Shown here one piece after another: positions 50,190 through 59,038 of a DNA stretch of 64,000 nt. Every line of letters begins with the position of its first letter. Position 1 is the stretch's first letter. Below the pieces are notes generated by a model. The model worked only from the letters and a program-made list of their open reading frames with translations, was not told where the DNA came from and did not search any database. The translations under genes were made by a program, and so were the position numbers. The stretch lies in contig NZ_BMML01000023.1 in the NCBI RefSeq assembly GCF_014645815.1, positions 124,001 to 188,000 of the forward strand, in the 5' to 3' direction. Origin of the DNA: Streptomyces fuscichromogenes (GTDB taxonomy: Bacteria > Actinomycetota > Actinomycetes > Streptomycetales > Streptomycetaceae).

Positions 50190-52528
50190 GCGTCCTGTTC
50201 CGGGTGGTCCGCTCGGGCATGACCCGGCGCCGAACCCAGACCCTCGTCATCACCCTGGCCACGCTGCTGGCGGTGACCGCGTCCGTGCTGGCCGGGGCGT
50301 TGCTGGTGGCCTCCCGGGCACCCTTCGACCATGCCTTCGCCCGCCAGCGGGGCGCCCAGCTCACCGCGCAGTTCGACGCGCGCCGGGCCACCACGGCCCA
50401 GGTCGCGGCCTCCGCGCGCGCGTCCGGGGTGACGGGATCGTCGGGCCCGTTCCCGACGACGACCGTCACGCCGGCGGCGCTGGGCACGCTGTCGGTCGTC
50501 GGGCGCGCCGATCCCGGCGGGGCGGTGGACCGGCTCACGGTGGCCCAGGGCCGGTGGGCGCGCCGGACCGGCGAGATCGTGCTCGCGGTGGACCCGGAAG
50601 GACCGCCCGTACGGCTCGGGCGACAGCTCGACTTCCCCGGCCTGCCCGGCGGTCCGACGCTCACCGTGGTCGGCACCGCCCGCTCGGTGAGCCGTACCGC
50701 CGACGCCTGGGTGGTGCCCGCGCAGATCGCCGGACTCACCCGGTCCGGCCGGGCCGACAGCTACCAGATGCTGTACCGCTTCGCCCACGCGGCCACCGAC
50801 GCCCAGGTCGCCCGGGACCGTGCGGCGCTGGCGGCGGCCGTGCCGAAGGGCGCCTTCTCGGGAGCCCGGTCCTGGCTCTCCGTACGCCTGTTCGCGACCC
50901 GGGAGACCGCCCTGTACGTGCCGTTCCTGGTCGCCTTCGGGGTGCTGGGCCTGGTGATGTCGGCGCTGGTCGTCGGGAACGTGGTGGCCGGTTCGGTGGG
51001 CACCGGGCTGCGGCGGATCGGCGTCCTCAAGGCGGTCGGCTGTACTCCGGGGCAGGTCGTCCGGGCCTATGTGGCGCAGGCGCTGGTGCCGGCCGCGATC
51101 GGCACCGGACTGGGCCTGGCCGCCGGGCACCTGCTGGCCGCACCGCTGCTGGCGGACACCTCGGCCGTGTACGGGTCGGTCGGGCTCGGGGTCTCCGCCG
51201 GGGTCGACCTGGCGGTCGTGGGCGGGGTGCTCGGCGTGGTGGCCGGCACGGCGTGGCTGAGTGCCTGGCGGGCCGGGCGGCTGCGCACGGTCGACGCGCT
51301 GGCCGTGGGCCGGACCCCGGTGACGGGCCGGGGCCGCGGGGCGGCCCGGCTGGCGGCCCGGCTGCCGGTGCCACGGCCGGTGGGTCTCGGCCTGGCCCGG
51401 CCCTTCCACCGGCCCGCCCGCGCCGCCTCGATGGTCGCGGCGGTCGTCTTCGGTACGGCCGCGGTCACCTTCGCCACCGGGATGGCCGCTTCCCTGGGCG
51501 AGGTGATCACGGCCAAGAACCACAACGCGGCCGACGTGACCGTGAGCGCCGAACGGCCGGGAGAGCCGGGGCCCGTCCCCCCGGAGGCCACCCGGGTGAC
51601 GGCGGCCGAGGCAGCCGCCGTGCGGGCCGCGATCGCCGCCCGGCCGGGCACCCGCGACCAGTACGGCAGCGTCACCGCCGAGGCCCGGGTCGCCGGGGTG
51701 ACGGGGAGCGTGCCGGTGATCGCCTACGCCGGCGACGCCTCCTGGGGCGGGTTCGTGATGGTGTCGGGGCGCTGGGTCCGGACGGCGGGCGAGGCGGTGG
51801 TGGCGAGCCCGTTCCTGACCGCGAGCGGGACCGAGGTGGGCGACACGGTCACCCTCACCGTGAACGGCTCGCCGGTGCGGATCCGGATCGTCGGCGAGGT
51901 CTTCGACGTCGGCCAGCAAGGCCTCCGGGTGTTCACGGACCTCTCGACGCTCCGCACCGCCGACCCGGACCTGCACCCGACCGACCACTCCGTGCGGCTC
52001 ACCCGGGGCACCGACGTCGCCGGGTACGTGAAACACCTGAACGCGGTCCTGAAGCCGCTCGGCGTCTCGGCCACCGACACCAAGTCGGTCAACGGCAGCG
52101 ACGGTGCGGTCGCCCTCGACACGCTGGCGGCGACGCTCACCCTGATCCTGACGGCGGTGGCCGGACTCGGAGTGCTGGGCGGGGTCGTCCTCGACACCCA
52201 TGAGCGCATCCGCGACCTGGGCATCCACAAGGCGCTCGGGATGACACCCCGGCAGACGGTGACGCTGGTGATCGCCTCCGTGGTCCTGCCGGGGCTGGCG
52301 GGTGGGGCACTCGGCGTCCCGCTGGGCCTCGCCGTGCACGGCGTGGTCATGCCCGCCATGGGTGACAGCGCCGGACTGCGCCTGCCCGACGTGGTCCTCG
52401 ACGTCTACCGGGCACCCGAACTGCTCCTCCTCACCCTGAGCGGCACGGCGCTCGCGATCCTCGGCGCACTGCTCCCGGCGGGCTGGGCGGCCCGGGTCCG
52501 GACGGCGACCGCGCTGCGCACCGAGTAG
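50186..52528 (+). CDS. FtsX-domain ABC transporter permease
   Basis: The 780-residue protein has an N-terminal transmembrane helix (ITLATLLAVTASVLAGALLV), a large extracytoplasmic domain, a first FtsX block of helices (residues ~245-400: LGLVMSALVVGNVVAG, GVLKAVGCTPGQVVRAYVAQ), a second extracytoplasmic domain, and a second FtsX block at residues ~650-770 (LGIHKALGMTPRQTVTLVIA). The duplicated layout is usual for actinobacterial MacB-like exporters. It overlaps the ATPase gene and is under the divergent two-component system. Confidence 0.9.
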   Translation: MSVLFRVVRSGMTRRRTQTLVITLATLLAVTASVLAGALLVASRAPFDHAFARQRGAQLTAQFDARRATTAQVAASARASGVTGSSGPFPTTTVTPAALGTLSVVGRADPGGAVDRLTVAQGRWARRTGEIVLAVDPEGPPVRLGRQLDFPGLPGGPTLTVVGTARSVSRTADAWVVPAQIAGLTRSGRADSYQMLYRFAHAATDAQVARDRAALAAAVPKGAFSGARSWLSVRLFATRETALYVPFLVAFGVLGLVMSALVVGNVVAGSVGTGLRRIGVLKAVGCTPGQVVRAYVAQALVPAAIGTGLGLAAGHLLAAPLLADTSAVYGSVGLGVSAGVDLAVVGGVLGVVAGTAWLSAWRAGRLRTVDALAVGRTPVTGRGRGAARLAARLPVPRPVGLGLARPFHRPARAASMVAAVVFGTAAVTFATGMAASLGEVITAKNHNAADVTVSAERPGEPGPVPPEATRVTAAEAAAVRAAIAARPGTRDQYGSVTAEARVAGVTGSVPVIAYAGDASWGGFVMVSGRWVRTAGEAVVASPFLTASGTEVGDTVTLTVNGSPVRIRIVGEVFDVGQQGLRVFTDLSTLRTADPDLHPTDHSVRLTRGTDVAGYVKHLNAVLKPLGVSATDTKSVNGSDGAVALDTLAATLTLILTAVAGLGVLGGVVLDTHERIRDLGIHKALGMTPRQTVTLVIASVVLPGLAGGALGVPLGLAVHGVVMPAMGDSAGLRLPDVVLDVYRAPELLLLTLSGTALAILGALLPAGWAARVRTATALRTE

Positions 52529-52608
52529 TCCGACGACCGGTTCTGGACGCGCCGGTGACGAGGCATGAGACTGAGGGGGTCCGCCGCCCCGGCCCCAGGA
52601 GGGTGACC

Positions 52609-52977
52609 ATGGCCGACACGACAGCGACGCCTCCGCGCGTCGAACTCACCCCGCAGGCCGCCGAGCTGGTGCGCCGGCTGCACGCCGAGCACGGCCCGCT
52701 GATGTTCCACCAGTCCGGCGGCTGCTGCGACGGCAGCGCGCCCATGTGCTACCCGGACGGCGAGTTCCGCACCGGCGGCTCGGACGTGCTGCTGGCCGAG
52801 CTGGCGGTGGACGGGGTCGAGCAGCCGGTCACCTTCTGGATGTCCCGCAGCCAGTACGAGGTGTGGAGCCACACCCGGCTGATCGTGGACGTGGTACCCG
52901 GACGAGGGAGCGGCTTCTCCCTGGAAGCACCCGAGGGGGTGCGTTTTCTCACCCGTTCTCGCGTAGTCGACGGCTAG
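52609..52977 (+). CDS. DUF779 family protein
   Basis: The 122-residue protein starts at ATG 52609 with AGGAGGG 5 bases upstream. It has the DUF779 core: LMFHQSGGCCDGSAPMCYPD with three conserved Cys, then GEFRTGGSDVLLAEL and FWMSRSQYEVWSHT. In other bacteria DUF779 genes sit beside acetaldehyde/aldehyde dehydrogenases, suggesting an accessory role; no dehydrogenase is adjacent here. The Cys cluster could bind metal. The upstream 80 bases contain a single sequence reminiscent of the TTCTGGAC repeat of the TetR operators. Confidence 0.85.
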   Translation: MADTTATPPRVELTPQAAELVRRLHAEHGPLMFHQSGGCCDGSAPMCYPDGEFRTGGSDVLLAELAVDGVEQPVTFWMSRSQYEVWSHTRLIVDVVPGRGSGFSLEAPEGVRFLTRSRVVDG

Positions 52978-53052
52978 CGGCCCCACCGGTCACACACGTC
53001 TGCTGCACTTCCCCTGATTCCCGAGCAACTTGACGAGACATCAGGGGGAGCG

Positions 53053-54297
53053 ATGACGCGTCGTCAGAGGCGGTTCGCGGCGACCACCCGACATCTGTGC
53101 ACGATTCTCACGACGTCCGGCCTGCTGGCCGGTGCGGCCCTCACCGGGGCGGCACCGGCCGACGCCGTGTCGCGCGCCGCCGGGCGGATCGCGTCCGGCG
53201 TCGCCTACCGGCAGTTCGACGTCCCGGCGGCCAAGGGCACGGTCCACGCCCATCTGCTGACCGTCGACCTGACCGACCCGCACGTGCAGGTGGACCTGCT
53301 CTCGCCGGGCGCGGTGGCGGCCCGGTCGCGGGTGTCCACAATGGCGGCCGCGGCGGGCGCGGTCGCGGGCGTGAACGGCGACTTCTTCAACATCACCGAG
53401 ACCCAGCACCCGGGCGTCGAGGCGACGGGAGCGAGCGTCGGCCCGGCGATCGCGCAGGGCAGGGTGCTCAAGTCGGCGGTGCCGACGGCCCAGCGGTTCG
53501 GGCCGGCACTGCCGCCGGACACCGACACCACCGACGTCTTCGGCGTCGGCGTGGACCGCCGGGCCCGGCTGGACCGGCTGACACTGGCCGGCTCGGTCCG
53601 CACCCCCGACGCCACCCTCACGCTGCGGGGGCTCAACCAGTACGCGCTGGCGCAGGGTTCCGTCGGCGCCTACACCGCCGCCTGGGGCAGGACCTCCCGC
53701 AAGCGGGCCACCTGCGGTTCGGACACCGACCGGGCCGCCGGGTGCAGCAGGGACACCTACGAGGTGCGGATCCGCGCCGGGAGGGTCGTCGCCTCGTCGG
53801 CCACCCCGGGCAGCGGTGCGATCGCCGCGGGTACGACCGTCCTGCTGGGCCGGGAGGCGGGCGCGGACAGGCTGCGCGCCCTCGCCAAGGGCGAACGGGT
53901 CTCGGTGCGTGAGCACCTGGTGGCGTCCGCCACCAGGATCCCGTACCGCTTCGCGGTCGGCGGTTATCCGGTGCTGCGCGACGGCAGGCCGCTGCCCGGG
54001 CTGAACGACAGCACCTCGGCCGTACGCACGGCTGTCGGCTACGCGAACGGCGGGCACCGGCTTCTGCTGCTGGCGCTGGACGGCGCGGCGGCCTACCGCA
54101 GCGGTATGACCATCGCCGAAGTGGCTTCGGAGATGCGGCGGTTGGGGGCGGCGGACGCGTTCAGCCTGGACGGAGGCGGCTCCACGACGATGGTGGCCCG
54201 CACCGCGGGGGCGAAGGCGGTGAGTGTGCTCAACCACCCGACCGACAGCCCGGAGCGCGCCGTGGCGAACGGGATCGGGGTCTTCTGGAAACCCTGA
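53053..54297 (+). CDS. Secreted phosphodiester glycosidase (NAGPA-domain) protein
   Basis: The 414-residue protein begins with a signal peptide (Arg-rich N-terminus, GLLAGAALTGAAPADA, cleavage near residue 38). The NAGPA-type catalytic domain shows VAGVNGDFFNI, RTAVGYANGGHRLLLLALDG, DAFSLDGGGSTTMVAR and SPERAVANGIGVF, which match the conserved blocks of the family that uncovers N-acetylglucosamine-phosphodiester groups. It presumably cleaves glycophosphodiesters in cell-wall or extracellular polymers. GGGGGAG precedes ATG 53053. It ends within a bidirectional hairpin. Confidence 0.87.
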   Translation: MTRRQRRFAATTRHLCTILTTSGLLAGAALTGAAPADAVSRAAGRIASGVAYRQFDVPAAKGTVHAHLLTVDLTDPHVQVDLLSPGAVAARSRVSTMAAAAGAVAGVNGDFFNITETQHPGVEATGASVGPAIAQGRVLKSAVPTAQRFGPALPPDTDTTDVFGVGVDRRARLDRLTLAGSVRTPDATLTLRGLNQYALAQGSVGAYTAAWGRTSRKRATCGSDTDRAAGCSRDTYEVRIRAGRVVASSATPGSGAIAAGTTVLLGREAGADRLRALAKGERVSVREHLVASATRIPYRFAVGGYPVLRDGRPLPGLNDSTSAVRTAVGYANGGHRLLLLALDGAAAYRSGMTIAEVASEMRRLGAADAFSLDGGGSTTMVARTAGAKAVSVLNHPTDSPERAVANGIGVFWKP

Positions 54298-54315
54298 GCG
54301 GGCCGCTCAGGGTTT
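54289..54315. terminator. Perfect bidirectional terminator hairpin covering both stop codons
   Basis: AAACCCTGAGC (54289-54299) and GCTCAGGGTTT (54305-54315) form an 11-bp stem with a 5-base loop, with A-runs before and T-runs after in both directions. The TGA stops of the two convergent genes (54295-54297 and 54309-54307) both lie inside the stem. Confidence 0.85.
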
Positions 54316-54501
54316 CAGACTGCTGACCAGGTCGGCAGTCGTGGTGAGCCCGCTGCTGATGGTGGGCGCCATGCTGGTGCTGGCCAGGAAGAACCCGAAC
54401 AGCATGCAGACCAGGGCGTGCGAGATCTTCAGGGAGCCCTGGCGCATGAAGATCACGGCCAGCAGCAGAAGCAGCAGCACCACAGAGATGGAAACGGCCA
54501 T
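54307..54501 (-). CDS. Small two-helix membrane protein
   Basis: The 64-residue protein has GGAGGAGG 7 bases before ATG 54501. It has one hydrophobic helix at residues 4-19 (SISVVLLLLLLAVIFM) and another at 28-43 (HALVCMLFGFFLASTS), then a short polar tail GLTTTADLVSSLKP. Similar tiny membrane proteins recur in Streptomyces, where from memory they are annotated as hypothetical. Function unknown. It converges on the phosphodiester glycosidase gene and shares its terminator. Confidence 0.75.
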   Translation of the reverse strand: MAVSISVVLLLLLLAVIFMRQGSLKISHALVCMLFGFFLASTSMAPTISSGLTTTADLVSSLKP

Positions 54502-54603
54502 CGCGAACCTCCTCCGCCACGCCCGTTTCGGGGCGTTCGGCCGTAAGTGTGGCGTAGCGGAGGGTGGGTCCGTGCGGTTGACACGGCCCCCGTTCGAGTG
54601 GTG

Positions 54604-55467
54604 TTACGACGCCGGGTGGGCGTCCAGGAAGGCCTCCAGGCCGGCCAGGTCGTCGGTGTTGAAGTAGGCGACGCCGGCGACGAGCAGTTCGCTCCACAGC
54701 GCGTCGCGGGCGGGCCCCGCCGCGTCGGGGGTGTTCCAGAAGCGCACGGTCCGGCCGTGCGCGTGCGCCTGGCCGATGATGGCGCGCAGCTTCTGCCGCT
54801 CGGCGTCGGGGAACCCGCCCTCGCCCAACCAGGTGAAGTTGAGCTGCCAGTTGTCGCTGATCAGCGGCACGAAGGAGGCGGGCGCCGAGGTCCCGAGGTC
54901 GGTGAGCCGGCCGTCGTAGAAGGCCCGGCGCACGGCCTGCGCCTCCATCGGCGTGCGGGCCGCGCGGTCACCGGAGATGACGTTGGTGACCGCGCCGGGG
55001 ACGACCCTGCCCCGGTGGTACGTCGTGAACAGGTGCGGGTAGCGCCGCAGATGCCGGTCGAGCTCCAGGTACGTGGAGGAGCCCTCGGTCTTGATGTCGA
55101 TGAGCAGTTGCAGCGGCCTGCGCCGACCGCGGTACACGGAACCGTGGTTGGCCTCGACGATCGCGGCCAGCGGGTCGAGGTAGAGGGATTCGAGGGTACG
55201 TGTCGGGTCGAGGTCGTCCACGGTGTGGCCGATCAGCAACTGGTCGCCGACGAGGAAGATGTCGGCCTCGACGCTGCCGAAGCGGTGGTCGAGGGCGTCG
55301 TACAGGGGGTGGGTGTGCTCGTAGTCGTTGTGGGCGTGGGCACGCCACAGCGGCCGCCGACCGCGGTGCCCACCGCCCGCCCAGGCCTGCGCGCCGGGCA
55401 GCACGAGGGCACCGGCGAGGGCGGCGCCGAGGGTGGTGAGGGCTCTGCGACGGGTGGTGAGGGCCAT
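54604..55467 (-). CDS. Secreted PI-PLC/GDPD-like phosphodiesterase
   Basis: The 287-residue protein has a Tat-type signal (TTRRRALTTLGAALAGALVLP, cleavage after AWA). The mature domain begins WRAHAHNDYEHTHPLYDAL, contains VEADIFLVGDQLLIGHT and ends with TVRFWNTPDA and VAYFNTDDLAGLEAF. The AHNDY start and E.D.....L.GH strand match the AIM6/PLC-like branch of glycerophosphodiester phosphodiesterases with the catalytic His pair and metal-binding Glu/Asp. It likely cleaves phosphodiesters outside the cell. Confidence 0.82.
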   Translation of the reverse strand: MALTTRRRALTTLGAALAGALVLPGAQAWAGGGHRGRRPLWRAHAHNDYEHTHPLYDALDHRFGSVEADIFLVGDQLLIGHTVDDLDPTRTLESLYLDPLAAIVEANHGSVYRGRRRPLQLLIDIKTEGSSTYLELDRHLRRYPHLFTTYHRGRVVPGAVTNVISGDRAARTPMEAQAVRRAFYDGRLTDLGTSAPASFVPLISDNWQLNFTWLGEGGFPDAERQKLRAIIGQAHAHGRTVRFWNTPDAAGPARDALWSELLVAGVAYFNTDDLAGLEAFLDAHPAS

Positions 55468-55599
55468 GTGCTCTGCCTCCCTTGTAGGGCCATGAGTGAC
55501 CCAAGGGAGTATGCGTTCGAGCAGAGCCCAATTGATGTACCTGCACAGGGAGTTGGCCGGACTGCCACCCTCGGTTCATTTCATGCGGACCCCGACACG

Positions 55600-55686
55600 G
55601 GCGCCCCGTAAGGGGTGCGGGGCCGTCTCGCATATGCGGCTCCGCCGCGGGTGCGCGACCAGCCCCCACGCACCCGCGCCCACAAG
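55600..55686 (-). repeat. Streptomyces-type intergenic repeat
   Basis: The segment starts with a dyad GCGCCCCGTAAGGGGTGCG, continues ATATGCGGCTCCGCCGC and GTGCGCGACCAGCCCCCACG. From memory this matches a dispersed intergenic element of Streptomyces, and it shares the GCGCGACC..CC.ACG core with 1886-1940. It follows the acyl-CoA dehydrogenase operon and may terminate it; the rest of the 55468-55693 gap shows nothing clear. Confidence 0.5.
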
Positions 55687-55693
55687 CCGGAAA

Positions 55694-56776
55694 TCAGGGC
55701 GCCTGAAGATCGACCAGCCCGGCCAGCGCCACCCGATGCGCCCCCGCCGTCCCGAAGGCGATCGAATCAGCCTTGGCCCGCTTCAGATACAGATGGATCG
55801 GATGTTCCCAGGTCATCCCGATCCCCGCGTGCAACTGCAACGCCTCCTCGGCGGCGTGCACGGCGACCGGCGCCGCGTAGGCCTGAGCGACGGCCACCAG
55901 AACGTCGGCGTCCCCGCCGGAGGCCAGCGCGTCGGCCGCACCGCGGGCCGCCGCGCGAAGGTTGACGACCTCCAGCCACAGCTGCGCCAGCCGGTGCTTG
56001 ACCGCCTGGAACCCGCCCACCGGCCGGTTGAACTGCTTGCGCTCCTTGAGGTACCGCACGGTCTCGGTCAGCGCCCATTCGGCCACCCCGAACTGCTCCG
56101 AGGCCAGCAGCCCGGCCCCGGCCCGCAGCGCACGCCGTACCGCGGGCTCCGCGTCGCCCACGCGACGTCCCGCCGCCCCGTCCAGGCTCACCGTGGCGAG
56201 CGGCCGGGTCAGGTCGAAGGACACCTGCGGGGTGACGGTCACGGCGCCCGCCTCGACCGCGTACAGCCCGCCGTCGTCGCCGGGCACCAGCAGCACGTCC
56301 GCGGCGACCGCGTCCGCGATGCCGGTCAGCTCACCGTGCAGACGCCCGTCCTCGACGCGTACGGCCGGGAACGCGGACCCCGGGGCGGTGTGCAGCCCCA
56401 CGGCCAGCGCCCCGACGGTCCGCCCGGACGCCAGCTTCCCGAGCAGTTCCGCGTCGTCGCAGGCCAGCAGCGCCTCGGTGGCCACCACGGCACTGGTCAG
56501 ATAAGGCACCGGCGCCACCGCCCGGCCCAGCTCCTCCAGGACGACGGCGGCTTCGCGATGCGAGGCGCCCTGGCCGCCGAGCTTCTCCGGTACCAGCAGC
56601 CCAGCGAGCCCCATGCCCTCGGTGAGAGCCTTCCAGGCGGCCGCGTCGTGCGGGACGTCCGACTCGGTGCGGGCGATGACGCCCGGCGCGTCGCAGTGGT
56701 CGGCGAGCAGATCCCGCACCGCGGCCCGCAGCGCCTCTTCCTCCTCCGAGTACAGCAGATCGGGCTGTGTGCTCAT
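55694..56776 (-). CDS. Acyl-CoA dehydrogenase family protein (small subunit type)
   Basis: The 360-residue flavoprotein begins YSEEEEALRAAVRDLLADHC and has GLLVPEKLGGQGASHREAAV, LASEQFGVAEWALTETVRYL, ERKQFNRPVGGFQAVKHRL (FAD-contact RKQFG-like motif) and LQLHAGIGMTWEHPIHLYLK. Members of this type form heteromers with a second ACAD and act on steroid- or CoA-linked side chains. The start at 56776 overlaps the stop of the partner gene (ATGA). Confidence 0.88.
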   Translation of the reverse strand: MSTQPDLLYSEEEEALRAAVRDLLADHCDAPGVIARTESDVPHDAAAWKALTEGMGLAGLLVPEKLGGQGASHREAAVVLEELGRAVAPVPYLTSAVVATEALLACDDAELLGKLASGRTVGALAVGLHTAPGSAFPAVRVEDGRLHGELTGIADAVAADVLLVPGDDGGLYAVEAGAVTVTPQVSFDLTRPLATVSLDGAAGRRVGDAEPAVRRALRAGAGLLASEQFGVAEWALTETVRYLKERKQFNRPVGGFQAVKHRLAQLWLEVVNLRAAARGAADALASGGDADVLVAVAQAYAAPVAVHAAEEALQLHAGIGMTWEHPIHLYLKRAKADSIAFGTAGAHRVALAGLVDLQAP

Positions 56777-57954
56777 CGGGCCAGGTCCTTCCAGGCGACG
56801 TCCTTGTCGGTGCGCGGCTCGGCCGGCAGGCCCAGGACGCGCTCGGCGACGATGTTCAGCAGGACCTCGCTGGTCCCGCCCTCGATGCTGTTGCCCTTGG
56901 CACGGAGGTAGCGGTAGCCGGCGTCGCGGCCGGTGAAGTCCACCAGTTCGGGCCGACGCATGGTCCAGTCGTCGTACAACAGGCCTTCCTCGCCACGGAG
57001 TTCGACCTCAAGGCCGCTGATCTCCTGGTTGAGGCGGGCGAAGGCGAGTTTCATGCCGGCGCCCTCCGGGCCGGGCTGTCCGGCGACGAGCTGCTGGCGC
57101 AGCCGTTCGGCGGTGAGCCGGGCGACCTCGGACTCGACCCAGAGCTTCAGCAGCCGCTGGTGCAGGTCGTGGGTGCGCAGTTCGGGCCGTTCGCGCCAGG
57201 TCCTGGCGACCGGGCCGATCATGCCGCCCTCGCGGGGCAGCCGCATGCCGCCGATGGCGACGCGCTCGTTGTTCAGCGTGGTCTGCGCCACCCGCCAGCC
57301 GTCGCCGATCTCGCCGAGGCGACGGGAGTCGGGGATGCGGACGTCGGTGAGGAAGACCTCGTTGAACTCGGCCTCGCCGGTGACCTGCCGCAGCGGCCGG
57401 ACGTCCACGCCCGGGTCGGTCATGTCGCAGACGAAGTAGGTGATGCCCGCGTGCTTGGGCACGTTCGGGTCGGTGCGGGCGATGAGGATGGCCCAGCGGG
57501 AGTTGTGCGCGCCGGACGTCCAGACCTTCTGCCCGTTCACCACCCAGTCGTCGCCCTCACGGACGGCCCGGGTGCCCAGCGCGGCCAGGTCGGAGCCGGC
57601 GCCCGGCTCGCTGAACAGCTGGCACCAGACCTCCTCGCCGATCCACAGCGGCCGCAGATAGCGCTGCTTCTGCTCCTCCGTGCCGTACTTGAGGATGGTC
57701 GGCGCGGCCATGCCGAGCCCGATGCCGTTGCGGCGCGAGTCGTTGTCGGGGGCGCCCGCGGCCTCCAACTCGGCGTCCACGACGACCTGGAGGGAGCGCG
57801 GGGCGCCGAGGCCGCCGAGTCCCTCCGGGTAGTGCACCCAGGCCAGCCCGGCATCGAACCGGGCCTTGAGGAAGTCGAGCTTCTCGGTCGAGGCGGGCGG
57901 GTACGCGGCCAGCAACTCTGCTGTGCGGCGCCCCAGTTCGGCAGCGTCGGTCAT
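56773..57954 (-). CDS. Acyl-CoA dehydrogenase family protein (large subunit type)
   Basis: The 393-residue protein has WCQLFSEPGAGSDLAALGT (FAD/substrate loop), VNGQKVWTSGAHNSRWAIL, and a C-terminal GNSIEGGTSEVLLNIVAERV with the active-site region. It pairs with the ACAD gene overlapping downstream, like the heterotetrameric FadE-type enzymes of actinobacterial steroid and branched-chain degradation. Its start overlaps the quinone-reductase stop. A palindrome AAGCG-GT-CGCTT upstream of the operon probably controls it. Confidence 0.9.
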   Translation of the reverse strand: MTDAAELGRRTAELLAAYPPASTEKLDFLKARFDAGLAWVHYPEGLGGLGAPRSLQVVVDAELEAAGAPDNDSRRNGIGLGMAAPTILKYGTEEQKQRYLRPLWIGEEVWCQLFSEPGAGSDLAALGTRAVREGDDWVVNGQKVWTSGAHNSRWAILIARTDPNVPKHAGITYFVCDMTDPGVDVRPLRQVTGEAEFNEVFLTDVRIPDSRRLGEIGDGWRVAQTTLNNERVAIGGMRLPREGGMIGPVARTWRERPELRTHDLHQRLLKLWVESEVARLTAERLRQQLVAGQPGPEGAGMKLAFARLNQEISGLEVELRGEEGLLYDDWTMRRPELVDFTGRDAGYRYLRAKGNSIEGGTSEVLLNIVAERVLGLPAEPRTDKDVAWKDLAR

Positions 57955-58919
57955 GCTGCGGCTCCCTTCGGTACCACCGTGACGCGACCGGTGGTGACAC
58001 CGTCACCGACGCGCTGCACGGCCGCCGCGGCCTCGGACAGCGGCACCCGCTCGCTCACCAGCGGCTTGATGGCTCCGCTCGCGGCCAGTTCGGTGAGCTG
58101 CTCGTGGCAGTGTGCGATCAGCTTGGGGTTCTTGGTGGCGTACAGGCCCCAGTGCAGGCCCAGGATGGAGTAGTTCTTCACCAGGGCGTGGTTGAGCGCC
58201 GGGCTCGGGATGGTGCCGCTGGCGAAGCCGACGACCACGATCCGGCCCTCGAAGGCGACGACCTTGGCCGACTGGGTGTAGGCCTCGCCGCCGACCGGGT
58301 CGAAGATCACGTCGGCGCCCCGGCCGCCGGTGGCCTCCTTCACGGCGGCGATGACGTCCTCGGCACGCCGGTCGATGACGACGTCACAGCCCAGCTCACG
58401 GGCCACCGCGACCTTGTCGGCGCCGCCCACGACACCGATGACGGTCGCCCCGGCCGCCTTGCCCAGCTGTACGGCCGCGCTGCCGACCCCGCCCGCGGCG
58501 GCGTGCACCAGCAGCGTCTCGCCGGCCTGGAGCGCCGCCCGGCGGTGCAGGCCGAACCAGCCCGTCTGGTAGCCGATGTGCAGCGCGGCGGCCTCCGCGT
58601 CGTCCAGGGCGTCCGGGGCGGGCAGCAGGGCGGCGGCGTCCGCGACCGCGTACTCGGCGAAACCGCCGTTCGGCAGCGCGGGGTTGGCGATCACCCGGCG
58701 GCCGTCCTCGGTCTCGCCGCAGATCTCCACGCCCGGGGTGAACGGCAGCGGCGGACGCACCTGGTAGTGGCCACGACACATCAGCACATCGGGGAAGTTG
58801 ATGTTGGCGGCACGCACCCTGAGCAGCACCTGGCCGTCGCCGGGCGTGGGCCGCTCCACCTCCTGGAGCCGCATCACCTCGCTCGGCTCGCCGTTCTCGT
58901 GCACTTGCCATGCCTGCAT
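57951..58919 (-). CDS. NADPH:quinone oxidoreductase (zinc-independent MDR family)
   Basis: The 322-residue protein has a GroES-like N-terminus (VLLRVRAANINFPDVLMCRG), GYQTGWFGLHRRAALQAGET and the nucleotide-binding AAAGGVGSAAVQLGKAAGA. The zinc ligands of alcohol dehydrogenases are absent, as in QOR/enoyl-reductase relatives. GTGGAGG lies 6 bases before ATG 58919. It is the first gene of the operon with the two acyl-CoA dehydrogenases, so it may act as an enoyl-CoA or quinone reductase in the same catabolic route. Confidence 0.9.
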   Translation of the reverse strand: MQAWQVHENGEPSEVMRLQEVERPTPGDGQVLLRVRAANINFPDVLMCRGHYQVRPPLPFTPGVEICGETEDGRRVIANPALPNGGFAEYAVADAAALLPAPDALDDAEAAALHIGYQTGWFGLHRRAALQAGETLLVHAAAGGVGSAAVQLGKAAGATVIGVVGGADKVAVARELGCDVVIDRRAEDVIAAVKEATGGRGADVIFDPVGGEAYTQSAKVVAFEGRIVVVGFASGTIPSPALNHALVKNYSILGLHWGLYATKNPKLIAHCHEQLTELAASGAIKPLVSERVPLSEAAAAVQRVGDGVTTGRVTVVPKGAAA

Positions 58920-58982
58920 GCGGTGCCTCCACGGGACTGCGTCGACTGCGTCGTCCGACCGTCGTCTGACCGGGTCCATCGC

Positions 58983-58999
58983 ATACTAAGCGGTCGCTT
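58983..58999 (-). promoter_or_regulatory. Promoter -10 box overlapping an AAGCG/CGCTT palindrome
   Basis: AAGCG-GT-CGCTT (58988-58999) is an inverted repeat whose edge overlaps TAGTAT on the minus strand (58988-58983), a good -10 box for the quinone reductase/acyl-CoA dehydrogenase operon starting at 58919. Similar AAGCG..CGCTT dyads serve TetR repressors of acyl-CoA dehydrogenase operons in actinobacteria, from memory. The repressor gene is not in this window. Confidence 0.55.
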
Positions 59000-59038
59000 G
59001 CCATCGAGGGAACAACCTCCCGGGGAACGCCGGATTCA

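Noticed and set aside
49736..52339. 867-codon open frame on the minus strand opposite the ABC exporter
   Set aside because: It is the mirror of the third-position GC bias of the FtsX permease gene; composition is Gly/Arg/His-rich with no domain and the plus-strand gene has clear motifs.
52541..52559. A TTCTGGACGCGCCGGTGA sequence before the DUF779 gene as a third TetR operator
   Set aside because: Only the first eight bases match well, there is no second copy 32 bp away and no overlapping promoter box.
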